Assembly (NCBI RefSeq): GCF_001591165.1 | Contig: NZ_BCUG01000050.1 | Location: 1-44,105 of the forward strand | DNA: 44,105 bases | Source of the DNA: Thauera butanivorans NBRC 103042 | Lineage (GTDB): Bacteria; Pseudomonadota; Gammaproteobacteria; Burkholderiales; Rhodocyclaceae | Direction of reading: 5' to 3' | Shown: positions 23,494 to 32,332 of the stretch, in pieces | How the letters are laid out: every line of letters begins with the position of its first letter | Numbering within the stretch: position 1 is the first letter of the stretch | Position numbers and translations under genes: made by a program | The notes under the pieces: model-generated | Databases searched by the model: none | What the model saw: the letters and a program-made list of their open reading frames with translations, nothing else | Told to the model about the DNA's origin: nothing

Positions 23494-26355
23494 GTGGACC
23501 GACTCCCCGACTCCCTCCATCGCATCGACCCGCAACTGACCGCTTTCGAAGTCATCCGCCGCAACGGCGCCGTGGTGGCCTTCGACCCGGGCAAGATCGC
23601 CGTCGCCATGAGCAAGGCTTTCCTCGCCGTCGAGGGCCGCCAGGGCGCGGATTCGTCGCGCGTGCGCGATCTCGTCGGCCGCCTGACCGAAACCGTCGTC
23701 GGCGCGCTGACCCGCCGCCTGCCCGACGGCGGCATGCTGCACATCGAGGACATCCAGGACCAGGTCGAACTGGCGCTGATGCGTTCGGGCGAGCACGACG
23801 TCGCCCGCGCCTACGTGCTCTACCGCGAACGCCGCGCCGCCGAACGCGCCGCGCAGAAGGCCGCCGGCATGGACGCCGCAGGCGACGCGCCGGTGCTGCA
23901 CGTCGTCGATGGCGGGCAGCGCCGGCCGCTCGACCGCGCCGCGCTGCTCGCGACCTGCCGCGAAGCCTGCGAAGGGCTGGCCGACGTGTCCGCCGACACC
24001 GTGCTCGAACATGCGCTGCACAACCTCTACGACGGCGTGCCGGTCGCCGCCGTGCGCCAGTCGCTGGTGCTGGCGGCACGCACGCTGATCGAACGCGAAC
24101 CCGGCTACAGCCACGTCGCCGCGCGCCTGCTGCTGTCCGCGGTGCGCGTCGAGGTACTGGGCCACGAAGCCTCGCAGGCCGACATGGCCGCCCCTTCAGG
24201 CGGATACGTCAGTCATTTCACGCAAGCAATCCAGCTCGGCATCGATGCCGAGCTGCTCGACCCGCGGCTGGCCGACTTCGACCTGAGCCGGCTGGCGGCG
24301 GCACTGAAACCCGAGCGCGACCTGCAATTCGACTACCTCGGCCTGCAGACGCTGTACGACCGCTACTTCCTGCACGTGGAAGGCCGCCGCATCGAACTGC
24401 CGCAGACCTTCTTCATGCGCGTGGCGATGGGCCTGGCGCTGAACGAGATCGACCGCGAGGCGCGCGCGATCGAGTTCTACCTGCTGCTGTCCTCCTTCGA
24501 CTTCATGAGCAGCACGCCGACGCTGTTCAACAGCGGCACCCGCCATTCGCAGCTGTCCTCGTGCTACCTGACGACGGTCGCCGACAGCCTGGAAGACATC
24601 TACCAGTCGATCAAGGAAAACGCCATGCTGCAGAAGTTCGCCGGCGGCCTGGGCAACGACTGGACGCCGGTGCGCGCGCTGGGCAGCCGCATCAAGGGCA
24701 CCAACGGCCAGAGCCAGGGCGTGATCCCCTTCCTGAAGGTGGTCAACGACACCGCGGTGGCGGTCAACCAGGGCGGCAAGCGCAAGGGCGCGGTGTGTGC
24801 CTACCTGGAAACCTGGCACCTCGACATCGAGGAATTCCTCGAACTGCGCAAGAACACCGGCGACGAGCGCCGCCGCACCCATGACATGAACACCGCCAAC
24901 TGGATTCCGGACCTGTTCATGAAGCGCGTGCTGGGCAACGCCGAATGGACGCTGTTCTCGCCCTCCGACGTGCCCGAGCTGCACGACCTGTACGGCCAGG
25001 AATTCGAGGCCGCCTACCTCGCCGCCGAAGCGCGCGCCGCCTCGGGCGAGATCCGCCTGAGCAAGAAGCTGCCGGCGGTGCAGCTGTGGCGCAAGATGCT
25101 GACGATGCTGTTCGAGACCGGCCATCCGTGGATCACCTTCAAGGACGCCTGCAACCTGCGCTCGCCGCAGCAGCACGTCGGCGTGGTGCACAGCTCCAAC
25201 CTGTGCACCGAGATCACGCTGAACACCTCGGACGACGAGACCGCAGTGTGCAACCTCGGCTCGGTCAACCTGCCGGCCCACCTGGTGCGCAGCGCCGACG
25301 GTGAGGGTGGCCACACCTGGCAGCTCGACAGCGGCAAGCTGCAGCGCACCGTGCGCACCGCGATGCGCCTGCTCGACAACGTCGTCGACCTCAACTACTA
25401 CGCCACGCCCAAGGCCCGCGCCGCCAACCTGCGCCACCGTCCGGTGGGCATGGGCATCATGGGTTTCGCCGACGCGCTGCACGTGATGGGACTGGCCTAC
25501 GCCTCCGACGCCGCGGTCGAATTCGCCGACCGCTCGATGGAGCAGGTCTGCCATGCCGCCTACTGGGCCTCGACCGAACTGGCCGAGGAACGCGGCCGCT
25601 ATTCCAGCTTCCGCGGCAGCCTGTGGGATCGCGGCATCCTGCCGCAGGACAGCCTGGCCCTGCTCGCCGAAGCGCGCGGCCGCGCCAGCGAAGGCGGCGC
25701 GCTGCTCGAAGTGGACCGCTCGTCCGCTCTCGACTGGGGGCCGCTGCGCGAACGCATCGCCCGCCACGGCATGCGCAACTCCAACTGCGTCGCCATCGCG
25801 CCGACCGCCACCATCTCCAACATCGTCGGCGTGTCGGCCTCGATCGAGCCGGACTACCAGAACCTGTACGTCAAATCCAACCTGTCGGGCGAATTCACCG
25901 TGGTCAATGCCCACCTGGTGCGCGAGCTGAAGGTGCTCGGCCTGTGGGACCCGGTGATGGCTTCCGACCTGAAGTATTTCGACGGCTCGCTGGCGCCGAT
26001 CGAGCGCATCCCGGCCGACATCAAGGCACGCTACGCCACCGCCTTCGAGATCGAGCCGCAGTGGCTGGTCGAAGCCGCCTCGCGCCGCCAGAAATGGATC
26101 GACCAGGCACAGTCGCTGAACCTCTACGTCGCTGGCGCGTCGGGCCGCAAGCTCGACGAACTCTACCGCCTGGCCTGGCTGCGCGGCCTCAAGACCACCT
26201 ACTACCTGCGTACCCTGGGCGCGACCGCAATGGAAAAGACTGGCGCCAGCACCGGCACCGCCGCTACCCAGCCCGATGCTGCCCCAGCCGCCTACGGCAG
26301 CGCCGCACCCAAGGCCTGCTCCATCCTCGATCCCGACTGCGAGGCCTGCCAATAA
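23494..26355 (+). CDS. nrdA: Class Ia ribonucleoside-diphosphate reductase, alpha subunit
   Basis: The large subunit (953 aa) reduces NDPs to dNDPs together with NrdB. The N-terminal 210 residues carry two ATP-cone domains (EVIRRNGAVVAFDPGKIAVAMSKA is the first; a second lies about 140-230), which sense ATP/dATP. The catalytic centre shows SSCYLTT, NLCTEITLNT (radical Cys with the N and E of the active site) and AVCNLGSVNLP. The C-terminus ends DPDCEACQ, with C949 and C952 as the mobile redox pair. GTG 23494 follows AGGA by 6 nt. The stop TAA overlaps the nrdB ATG by one base (TAATG). The length is typical for the Pseudomonas-like two-cone type. Confidence 0.97.
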   Translation: MDRLPDSLHRIDPQLTAFEVIRRNGAVVAFDPGKIAVAMSKAFLAVEGRQGADSSRVRDLVGRLTETVVGALTRRLPDGGMLHIEDIQDQVELALMRSGEHDVARAYVLYRERRAAERAAQKAAGMDAAGDAPVLHVVDGGQRRPLDRAALLATCREACEGLADVSADTVLEHALHNLYDGVPVAAVRQSLVLAARTLIEREPGYSHVAARLLLSAVRVEVLGHEASQADMAAPSGGYVSHFTQAIQLGIDAELLDPRLADFDLSRLAAALKPERDLQFDYLGLQTLYDRYFLHVEGRRIELPQTFFMRVAMGLALNEIDREARAIEFYLLLSSFDFMSSTPTLFNSGTRHSQLSSCYLTTVADSLEDIYQSIKENAMLQKFAGGLGNDWTPVRALGSRIKGTNGQSQGVIPFLKVVNDTAVAVNQGGKRKGAVCAYLETWHLDIEEFLELRKNTGDERRRTHDMNTANWIPDLFMKRVLGNAEWTLFSPSDVPELHDLYGQEFEAAYLAAEARAASGEIRLSKKLPAVQLWRKMLTMLFETGHPWITFKDACNLRSPQQHVGVVHSSNLCTEITLNTSDDETAVCNLGSVNLPAHLVRSADGEGGHTWQLDSGKLQRTVRTAMRLLDNVVDLNYYATPKARAANLRHRPVGMGIMGFADALHVMGLAYASDAAVEFADRSMEQVCHAAYWASTELAEERGRYSSFRGSLWDRGILPQDSLALLAEARGRASEGGALLEVDRSSALDWGPLRERIARHGMRNSNCVAIAPTATISNIVGVSASIEPDYQNLYVKSNLSGEFTVVNAHLVRELKVLGLWDPVMASDLKYFDGSLAPIERIPADIKARYATAFEIEPQWLVEAASRRQKWIDQAQSLNLYVAGASGRKLDELYRLAWLRGLKTTYYLRTLGATAMEKTGASTGTAATQPDAAPAAYGSAAPKACSILDPDCEACQ

Positions 26356-27581
26356 TGAGCGCATTCAACTTCAACGACTGGGACACGCCCGCCCCGCGCA
26401 CACCGTCGTCCGTGCCCACGCCGACAGGCTCGGCCCCCGCATCGGCTACTGCGACAACGATGGCAGCAGCAGCGCCTACCCCGGCGACGGCTGCCGCCCC
26501 TGCACCGCGCCCCGGCCTGGGCACGAACGCCACGCGCACCCCTGCGATGCTCGCGCCCGAGGCGCGGCCTGGCGCGCTGGCGCCGGTGCGCGTCTCCGAC
26601 AAGCGCATCGTCAACGGCCAGGGCGACATCAACCAGCTCGCGCCCTTCAAGTATCCATGGGCCTGGGAGTTCTTCCTCAACGCCAACAAGAACCACTGGA
26701 CGCCGCTGGAAATCTCGATGGCGCAGGACGTCCATGACTACCACCACCGCCTGACGCCGGCAGAGCGCCACGTGTTCGAGAACGTGCTGTCCTACCTGAC
26801 GACTTCGGACATCCTGGCGATGCGCAACATCGGCCTGGCGGTGATGGAGAAGATGACCGCGCCCGAGCTGCAGATCTACCAGGCCCGCCAGGTCTACGAA
26901 GAGGCGCTGCACACCTGGACCTACCAGCACTGCATCGAGAGCCTCGGCCTCGACCAGCAGGAAATCTACAACCGCTACCGCGTCGTGCCCGAGATCCACG
27001 GCAAGATCGCGCTCGCCAACCGCCGCCTGGAGCGGGTGATGCGCGCCGACTTCGATCTCGGCGACCGCGACAAGCTGCACGAATTCGCCCTCTCCTACCT
27101 GTTCTTCGCCGCGATCTTCGAAGGCTGCTGGTTCTACAACGGCTTCTCGCCGATTTTCGCGCTGCAGCGGCGCGGGCTGATGAAGGGCACGGCCGAGCAG
27201 TTGCAGTACATCATGCGCGACGAAGTGCTGCACTGCGCCTTCGGCATCCGCGCCGTGCGCACGCTGATCGCCGAGGAAGAGCTGGAACTCGACCCGCAGG
27301 CGGTCTCGCTGCTGTGGCAGGAAGCGGAAGCGGCCGAAGCCGCCTATTCCGGCTACCTGCTGCGCGAGCCGATGCTGGGCTACTCCGCCGCCCAGCACAT
27401 GGGCCAGTTCCGCTACATCGCCAACCGCCGCGCCCGCCAGCTCGGCCTGCCCGAGCCCTTCCCCGGCGCCGAGAACGTGCTGCCCTGGCTGGACGAGCAG
27501 GCCAACCTGCGCAAGGAAAAGAACTTCTTCGAGACCCGCGTCACCGAATACCAGACCGGCGGCGCACTGGCCTGGGAGTGA
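26355..27581 (+). CDS. nrdB: Class Ia ribonucleoside-diphosphate reductase, beta (radical) subunit
   Basis: The 408-aa protein houses the di-iron tyrosyl radical. By comparison with E. coli NrdB the ligands are D152, E183, H186, E257, E290 (RDEVLHCAF) and H293, and the radical tyrosine is Y190 in YEEALHTWTYQH. Because this Tyr is kept, it is a normal oxygen-dependent class Ia enzyme. Residues 10-75 form an unusual Ala/Pro/Thr-rich low-complexity stretch before the fold begins near 80 (RVSDKRIVNGQGDINQL). It is translationally coupled to nrdA and therefore probably under the same cobalamin riboswitch. Confidence 0.97.
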   Translation: MSAFNFNDWDTPAPRTPSSVPTPTGSAPASATATTMAAAAPTPATAAAPAPRPGLGTNATRTPAMLAPEARPGALAPVRVSDKRIVNGQGDINQLAPFKYPWAWEFFLNANKNHWTPLEISMAQDVHDYHHRLTPAERHVFENVLSYLTTSDILAMRNIGLAVMEKMTAPELQIYQARQVYEEALHTWTYQHCIESLGLDQQEIYNRYRVVPEIHGKIALANRRLERVMRADFDLGDRDKLHEFALSYLFFAAIFEGCWFYNGFSPIFALQRRGLMKGTAEQLQYIMRDEVLHCAFGIRAVRTLIAEEELELDPQAVSLLWQEAEAAEAAYSGYLLREPMLGYSAAQHMGQFRYIANRRARQLGLPEPFPGAENVLPWLDEQANLRKEKNFFETRVTEYQTGGALAWE

Positions 27582-27648
27582 AACACGGGCGGCGCACGGC
27601 CATGATCCGGGCTAAGCTTGCCTTCCACTCCAAGCCTGTGAGGAAGAC

Positions 27649-28152
27649 ATGAAGGCAATCACGCTCAAAGCCCCGGGCGGCCTGGTCAACATCGCCGAAG
27701 CCGAGGTCGCAGACCCGGGACGCCCTGGCAAGGGCGAAATCCGCGTCGCGATCAAGGCCAGCTCACTGAACTACCACGACCTGCTCGTCGCTTGCGCCGC
27801 CGTCCCCACCGAGGATGGCCGCATCCTGCTGTCGGACGGCGCCGGTACCGTGGCAGAAGTCGGCGAGGGCGTGACGGAGTTCAGGCCCGGCGACCATGTC
27901 GTTTCCACTTTCTTCCCGGTCTGGCCTGCCGGGCCGGCCAATCTGCCGATCCTGCTGGCACTCGCCAGGCACGCCCGGATCGAAGGCCTGATCGTCGGCA
28001 GCCGGCGGGACCAGCAGGACTTCGTCCGCGCGCTCGAACTGATGGAAGCCCGGCCGATCATCGACCAGGTGTTCTCATACACGGATCTCGCCGCGGCTTT
28101 CGCCCACCAGCAGAGCGGGCAGCATTTCGGCAAGATCTGCGTGGAGTGGTAA
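27649..28152 (+). pseudogene. Medium-chain zinc-type alcohol dehydrogenase/quinone reductase with internal deletion
   Basis: The frame is open for 167 codons, about half the usual 330-340. The first 95 residues are a normal GroES-like domain (IKASSLNYHDLLVACA, GAGTVAEVGEGVTEFRPGDHVV). Straight after STFFPVWPAG the sequence jumps to the family's C-terminal part (LARHARIEGLIVGSRRDQQDF, PIIDQVFSYTDLAAAF, GKICVEW). The entire nucleotide-binding Rossmann domain is missing, with the join near nt 27930. The reading frame is kept, so a short protein may still be made, but it cannot bind NAD(P)H in the usual way. Confidence 0.82.
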
Positions 28153-28202
28153 GTGCCATTGGCCAGACATGGTCATGGGCGAGTTGCAGAAGAAAATATG
28201 AA

Positions 28203-28231
28203 GGAGGCGGAGCACCTGCTCCGTTCACTCC
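28203..28231. terminator. Hairpin between convergent genes
   Basis: CGGAGCA (28208-28214) and TGCTCCG (28217-28223) pair across CC, and GGAG/CTCC can extend the stem. Read on the minus strand it is followed by TTCATATTTTCTT. It may end transcription of the AEC gene and of the dehydrogenase remnant. Confidence 0.45.
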
Positions 28232-28255
28232 TCTTCAACTTGTGGCCAGCCGCAC

Positions 28256-29134
28256 TCATGATGCCAGACTGAATGCCAGCGCCAGTGAAATCGAAAGCGG
28301 TGCGAAAAGATTGCCGAGAATCACGATCGCCGCCACCTTTTCGGGCTCCTGGGAATAACGCTCGGCAAACATGAAGTTGAGAATGGCGGGCGGCAGTGCG
28401 CCGAATATCAGCAGCATGCTCGTTTCGTGGGCGGACACGCCGAATGCAAGGCAGAAAACATAGGCGATCAACATTCCCGTGAGTGGTGTCGCCACCGCCC
28501 CCACGACTCCGATGCGCCACTGTGCAAACGGCGCGGTAGTCAGCCGGACGCCGAGCGAGAACAGCATCAGCCCGGTGGAGACGTCCGCGATGATCTTGAT
28601 CGCCGACAGAAACGGCGGCCACAGCGCCAGATCCGAAAGACTGACCAGCACGCCTGCGACGCCCGCCAGCACGACCGGCTCGCGGAAGACCAGCCACAGC
28701 TTCGCATTCCGGCCGAGCCAGCAGGTGGCGACCGCAAAGTGCAGGACGTTTTCGACCAGGAACAGGACGACCGCGGCGGGAAGCGCTTTCTCCCCGAATG
28801 CAAACAGCGAAAGGGGCAGCCCCATGTTGCCCGCGTTCTTGAACATCATCGGCGGCAACAGCGTCTTCGGGGCGTAGCCCATCCGGCGTGCGATCGGCCA
28901 CCCCAGCAGCCCCGAACCGAGGACGATGAGCAGGCCGCCGATCGCAATCATCTGCACTTCGGCCAGATCCACCGACTTCCCCGCAAGCGCGGAGAAAATC
29001 AATGCGGGCACGAAGATGCCCATATTGACCTGATTGGTGGCGATCATGTCGGGGCGATGCTTGCGGCCATACAGGTAGCCGATCGCAATCACGGTGAACA
29101 CCGGAAAGACGATGCTCACGATCTGGACGAACAT
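28256..29134 (-). CDS. AEC family transporter (auxin efflux carrier type), 292 aa
   Basis: Ten hydrophobic segments cover the chain in two halves, as in the AEC/PIN-like family. Recognisable pieces are IAIGYLYGRK, NMGIFVPALIFSALAG, PPMMFKNAGNMGLPLSLFAFG (the conserved N-x-G-N-x-G-L-P crossover) and FGALPPAILNFMFAERY. Bacterial members carry dicarboxylates such as malate or malonate, among others. It is the last gene of the minus-strand catabolic train, 27 nt after the L-threonate dehydrogenase-like gene. Confidence 0.9.
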   Translation of the reverse strand: MFVQIVSIVFPVFTVIAIGYLYGRKHRPDMIATNQVNMGIFVPALIFSALAGKSVDLAEVQMIAIGGLLIVLGSGLLGWPIARRMGYAPKTLLPPMMFKNAGNMGLPLSLFAFGEKALPAAVVLFLVENVLHFAVATCWLGRNAKLWLVFREPVVLAGVAGVLVSLSDLALWPPFLSAIKIIADVSTGLMLFSLGVRLTTAPFAQWRIGVVGAVATPLTGMLIAYVFCLAFGVSAHETSMLLIFGALPPAILNFMFAERYSQEPEKVAAIVILGNLFAPLSISLALAFSLAS

Positions 29135-29161
29135 TGGCGATTCTCTTTGCAGGATGCGGGA

Positions 29162-30055
29162 TCAGGACCGGGCTGCCGACATGGTGCCGTTCAGTGCGTA
29201 GTAGCTGCGGATGACCTGGCTGTCGTCCGCACGCCCGTCGCCGCGCCCGGACGTGGCGAGGAAGAGCTGGTGCGCGACCGCGGCGATCGGCAGCGCTGCC
29301 CTGGCGTCACGCCCGGCCTCCAGCACGATGCCGAGATCCTTGACGAAGATGTCGACTGCGCTGCTGACCTCGGGCTCGGCCTGCAACATGCGCGGGCCTC
29401 TGTCCTTCAGCATCCAGCTCGACGCCGCCGAACCACCCATGATGTCGAGCAGCACGTCGAGGCTGACGCCGACCTTGGCGGCCAGCGCGAAGGCTTCGGC
29501 GACGACGGCGATATGCACGCCGCACAGCAGCTGGTTGACGGTCTTCACCGTGGCGCCCTGGCCGGCACGCTCGCCGACGTGGAAGATGCGCTGGCCCATG
29601 GCCTGGAACACCGGCTGCATCGCGTCGAAGGTGGCGCGATCGCAGGCCGCCATGATGGTCAGCGAGGCGGCAGTCGCGCCGGCCGTGCCGCCCGAAACCG
29701 GCGCGTCGACGAAGCGGCGTTTGCTGGCGGTGACGCGCGCGGCGATGCGCTCGACCGCGGCCGGCGGGCAGGTTGCCATCAGGCAGACGATGCCGCCCTC
29801 GTCCAGCGCCTGCAGCGCGCCGTCGTCGAACAGCACCTGTTCGGCCTGGGCGGCGTTGACCACCATCAGGATCAGCACCTCGGCGCCACGAGCGGCGCCG
29901 GCCGCATCGACGGCAGGCTCGGCGCCGCTCGCCGCCAGCGTGGCGAGCGCGGCAGCATTCAGGTCGATGCCGCGTACGCGGTGCCCGGCGGCGAGCAGAT
30001 TTCTTGCCATCGGCAGGCCCATCGAACCGAGCCCGGCAAATGCAATCGTGTTCAT
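29162..30055 (-). CDS. ltnD: L-threonate dehydrogenase-like beta-hydroxyacid dehydrogenase, 297 aa
   Basis: An NAD-dependent beta-hydroxyacid dehydrogenase: nucleotide site AFAGLGSMGLPMARNLLAAG, substrate motif DAPVSGGTAGA and catalytic Lys in TVKTVNQLLCGVHIA. Within the family the sequences VVNAAQAEQVLF, GVHIAVVAEAFALAA and SAVDIFVKDLGIV point to LtnD rather than to 3-hydroxyisobutyrate dehydrogenase. LtnD oxidises L-threonate to 2-oxotetronate; the usual partner genes (ltnI, ltnK, ltnC) are not in this window. AAGGA precedes ATG 30055. A TRAP-permease remnant lies directly upstream. Confidence 0.82.
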   Translation of the reverse strand: MNTIAFAGLGSMGLPMARNLLAAGHRVRGIDLNAAALATLAASGAEPAVDAAGAARGAEVLILMVVNAAQAEQVLFDDGALQALDEGGIVCLMATCPPAAVERIAARVTASKRRFVDAPVSGGTAGATAASLTIMAACDRATFDAMQPVFQAMGQRIFHVGERAGQGATVKTVNQLLCGVHIAVVAEAFALAAKVGVSLDVLLDIMGGSAASSWMLKDRGPRMLQAEPEVSSAVDIFVKDLGIVLEAGRDARAALPIAAVAHQLFLATSGRGDGRADDSQVIRSYYALNGTMSAARS

Positions 30056-30075
30056 GAAACGTCCTTGTCCAAGTG

Positions 30076-30100
30076 GCGGCCCCTGCGGCGCAGGGGCCGC
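30076..30100. other. Perfect 10-bp intercistronic stem-loop
   Basis: GCGGCCCCTG (30076-30085) pairs with CAGGGGCCGC (30091-30100) over a 5-nt loop. It lies 7 nt past the stop of the DctM remnant and 21 nt before the ltnD start on the minus strand. There is no T-run, so mRNA protection or attenuation is likelier than termination. Confidence 0.7.
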
Positions 30101-30106
30101 ACAGGG

Positions 30107-30529
30107 TCAGTAAAGGGTGAAGGCCGGCACGAAGGAGATCAGCGCCAACACCGTGATCGCCACCAGATAGAAGGGCCACAGCTCTCGCACGACCGCTCCC
30201 ACCCTATCGCGCGAGATCGCCGCGGCGATGAACAGCGTGGTGCCGACCGGCGGAGTGAAGAGGCCCATGCTCAGGTTCACCGCCATCATGATGCCGAGCT
30301 GGATCAGGTCGAGGCCGATCGCATTGCCGATGGCGACGAAGGTCGGGCCGAGCAGCAGGATCGCCGCCGGCAGGTCGAGGAACATCCCCACCGTCACCAT
30401 GATCAGGTTCAACATCAGGATCAGCGGGATCGACGGCGGGATCAGGCCCGCGATGGTCGCCGACGAAGCCGTGGCCGCAGCAGCGAAGGCACCCGGATAG
30501 CCTTCGCGCTTCTGCCACGGAATCATCGA
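30107..30529 (-). pseudogene. TRAP transporter large permease (DctM) remnant
   Basis: Two pieces of a DctM-type permease stand in one frame. The first (REGYPGAFAAAATASSATIAG with IPPSIPL) is an internal part of the family. After a join near 30424 the frame continues with the C-terminal helices (TVGMFLDLPAAILLLGP, LGIMMAVNLSMGLFTPPVG). The N-terminal third, the section between the two pieces, and any DctQ and DctP partners are missing. This is not a duplicate of the intact DctM at 32787-34070; the sequences differ clearly. It marks a lost TRAP system, perhaps once the threonate importer for the ltnD neighbour. Confidence 0.85.
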
Positions 30530-30626
30530 ATTCCATCGAGTCGCGTTCCATTCTGCTCTCCTGTTGCCGAAGGTATCCCCGACGGCACACGAGCCGGCAC
30601 CACGAAGGACCGCGCCGCGCACGCCA

Positions 30627-31811
30627 CTATTGCCTGCCCTTCCCCTTCAGCTCCGCGTACAGCAGTACCACGCCGACCAGCAGGATCACCCCGCCGATCC
30701 CCGCGTAGCCGGCCGCGAACGAGCCGGTGGCGCCGACCAGCGCGGCGAAGGCCGGCGGGCCGAGCACGACGCCGAAATAGGTGAAGAACAGGGTGCCGCC
30801 GGTCAACATGCCGGCCTGGCCCGGCGGCGAGAGCTGGGCGACGCGGGCCAGATAGACGCCGTTCCAGCCGATCGCGGTGGCGCCGAACACCATGCTGACA
30901 GCGATGACGACGACGAGCGGCCAGTCCGGCTCGAACAGCGCGGTGATCAAGGAAGCTGCCGCCATCGCGAACGCGAGCAGGCACAGCACCAGGTTCGGCG
31001 CCTTCCAGCGGTCGGCGGCGTAGCCCCACAGCAGGCGTCCGCCCGCGCCGGCGAACTGGGACAAGGACAGCACGAAGCCGGCGGTGACCAGCGAAGCACC
31101 GTATTCCGCGGTCAGGTAGGTCACCAGGTAGGTGGTCAGGCACAGCTGCATCGCGCTCAGGAAGAAGGTGCAGAACGCCAGGTTGCGGATGTCGCGATGG
31201 GCGAAGACCTGGGCCAGCGGGCGCATCACGCCACCCAGCGACACCTTGCGCCGAGGGTCGCGGTCGGCATCGAAGCCGGTGCGCACCACCTGGGCGATCA
31301 GCGCCATGACTGCGCAGGCGGCGCCCACCGCGAGCGCGGCGCCCTGCCAGTTCGACAGCAGTACCAGCGGTGGCACGGCCAGGCCGGCCAGCGCGCCGCC
31401 CAGCGGAACCCCGGTCTGCTTGACCGAGAACAGGAAGCCCATGCGGTGCGCCGGCGTGGTACGGGCGAGGATGTGGGAGCTCGACGGCGTGATCGGTCCG
31501 TAGCCGAAACCGATCAGCAGCGCGCTGACGGTCATCGACCACACCGTTCCGCCGGCGGCGAAAGCCAGCCCCGCGCCGGACAGCAGCAGGCAGGCCTGGC
31601 TGACGCGAATCGCGCCGTAGCGGCCGACGAGATTGCCGCTCGCCAGCGTCGACAGCATCGCGCCGACATAGACCAGGGCGATGAACACCCCCACCAGGGC
31701 ACCCGGCAGGTCGGTGGTACGGGCCGCTTCCGGCGCCAGCACCGGTACGGTCAGCGCGGCCATGGTGGCGAGGATCTGGATCGCCAGGGTGATGCTCAGG
31801 GGGATGAGCAT
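30627..31811 (-). CDS. Major facilitator superfamily transporter, 394 aa
   Basis: Twelve hydrophobic helices and the loop 2-3 motif (SGNLVGRYGAIRVSQ, a form of G-x-x-x-D/G-R-x-G) identify an MFS permease. Other marks are GYGPITPSSSHIL and FLFSVKQTGVPLGG in the N-half and GAGGRLLWGYAADRWKAPN between helices 8 and 9. Such YbfB/CynX-like carriers move organic anions; substrate unknown. ATG 31811 has GAGGGG upstream. ATG 31844, which overlaps the thioesterase stop (ATGA), is an equally possible start, adding 11 residues. Confidence 0.88.
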   Translation of the reverse strand: MLIPLSITLAIQILATMAALTVPVLAPEAARTTDLPGALVGVFIALVYVGAMLSTLASGNLVGRYGAIRVSQACLLLSGAGLAFAAGGTVWSMTVSALLIGFGYGPITPSSSHILARTTPAHRMGFLFSVKQTGVPLGGALAGLAVPPLVLLSNWQGAALAVGAACAVMALIAQVVRTGFDADRDPRRKVSLGGVMRPLAQVFAHRDIRNLAFCTFFLSAMQLCLTTYLVTYLTAEYGASLVTAGFVLSLSQFAGAGGRLLWGYAADRWKAPNLVLCLLAFAMAAASLITALFEPDWPLVVVIAVSMVFGATAIGWNGVYLARVAQLSPPGQAGMLTGGTLFFTYFGVVLGPPAFAALVGATGSFAAGYAGIGGVILLVGVVLLYAELKGKGRQ

Positions 31812-31840
31812 CGCCCCCTCGCTGTTGCGGGCGCCGCCAT

Positions 31841-32332
31841 TCATTCGATCGATTCCGGCGGCGTCGCACCGCCCTGCGGCGGCTTGCGGTACTTGAAGGT
31901 GCCGACGCCCTTGGCGACGATCCGCCCTTCGGCGTCGAGTATCTCGGCTTCGCAGAAGCAGGTGGAGCGGCCGCCGCCGATGGCGCGCGCCTGGACCCGC
32001 AGCCGGCCGCTGCCGGGACTGAGGAAGCTTGCCGTCACGCCGATCGAAACCACCGACAGCCGGAAGCCCTGGCGTGCCATCGCCGCCCGCGCCATCGTGG
32101 TGTCGAGCAAGGTCATCAGCACGCCACCATGAACCTTGCCGTGCATGTTGGTCAGTTCCGGCCGCGAGTCGAGCGCGACCCGCGCCCATCCCGGCCCGAC
32201 GCCGTCATCGACGGCGCCGAGCAGGTCGAGAAAGGGGTTGCGGAAGCTGGGCGGTGCCGACACCGCTTCGCCGCCGTCCTGCGCAGCCGGCTCGCCGGAC
32301 CGGGGCGCTCGCTCAGGCGGCGGACTGGACAT
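31841..32332 (-). CDS. PaaI-family hotdog thioesterase, 163 aa
   Basis: Hotdog fold with the acyl-CoA thioesterase signature: LTNMHGKVHGGVLMTLLDTTMA, in which the HGG and Asp are the functional residues, and VVSIGVTASFLSPG and GVGTFKYRKP later on. It would release CoA from dead-end or aromatic/short acyl-CoA esters made by the neighbouring pathway. The first 35 residues are Pro/Ser-rich and overlap the VOC gene by 20 nt. Confidence 0.87.
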   Translation of the reverse strand: MSSPPPERAPRSGEPAAQDGGEAVSAPPSFRNPFLDLLGAVDDGVGPGWARVALDSRPELTNMHGKVHGGVLMTLLDTTMARAAMARQGFRLSVVSIGVTASFLSPGSGRLRVQARAIGGGRSTCFCEAEILDAEGRIVAKGVGTFKYRKPPQGGATPPESIE

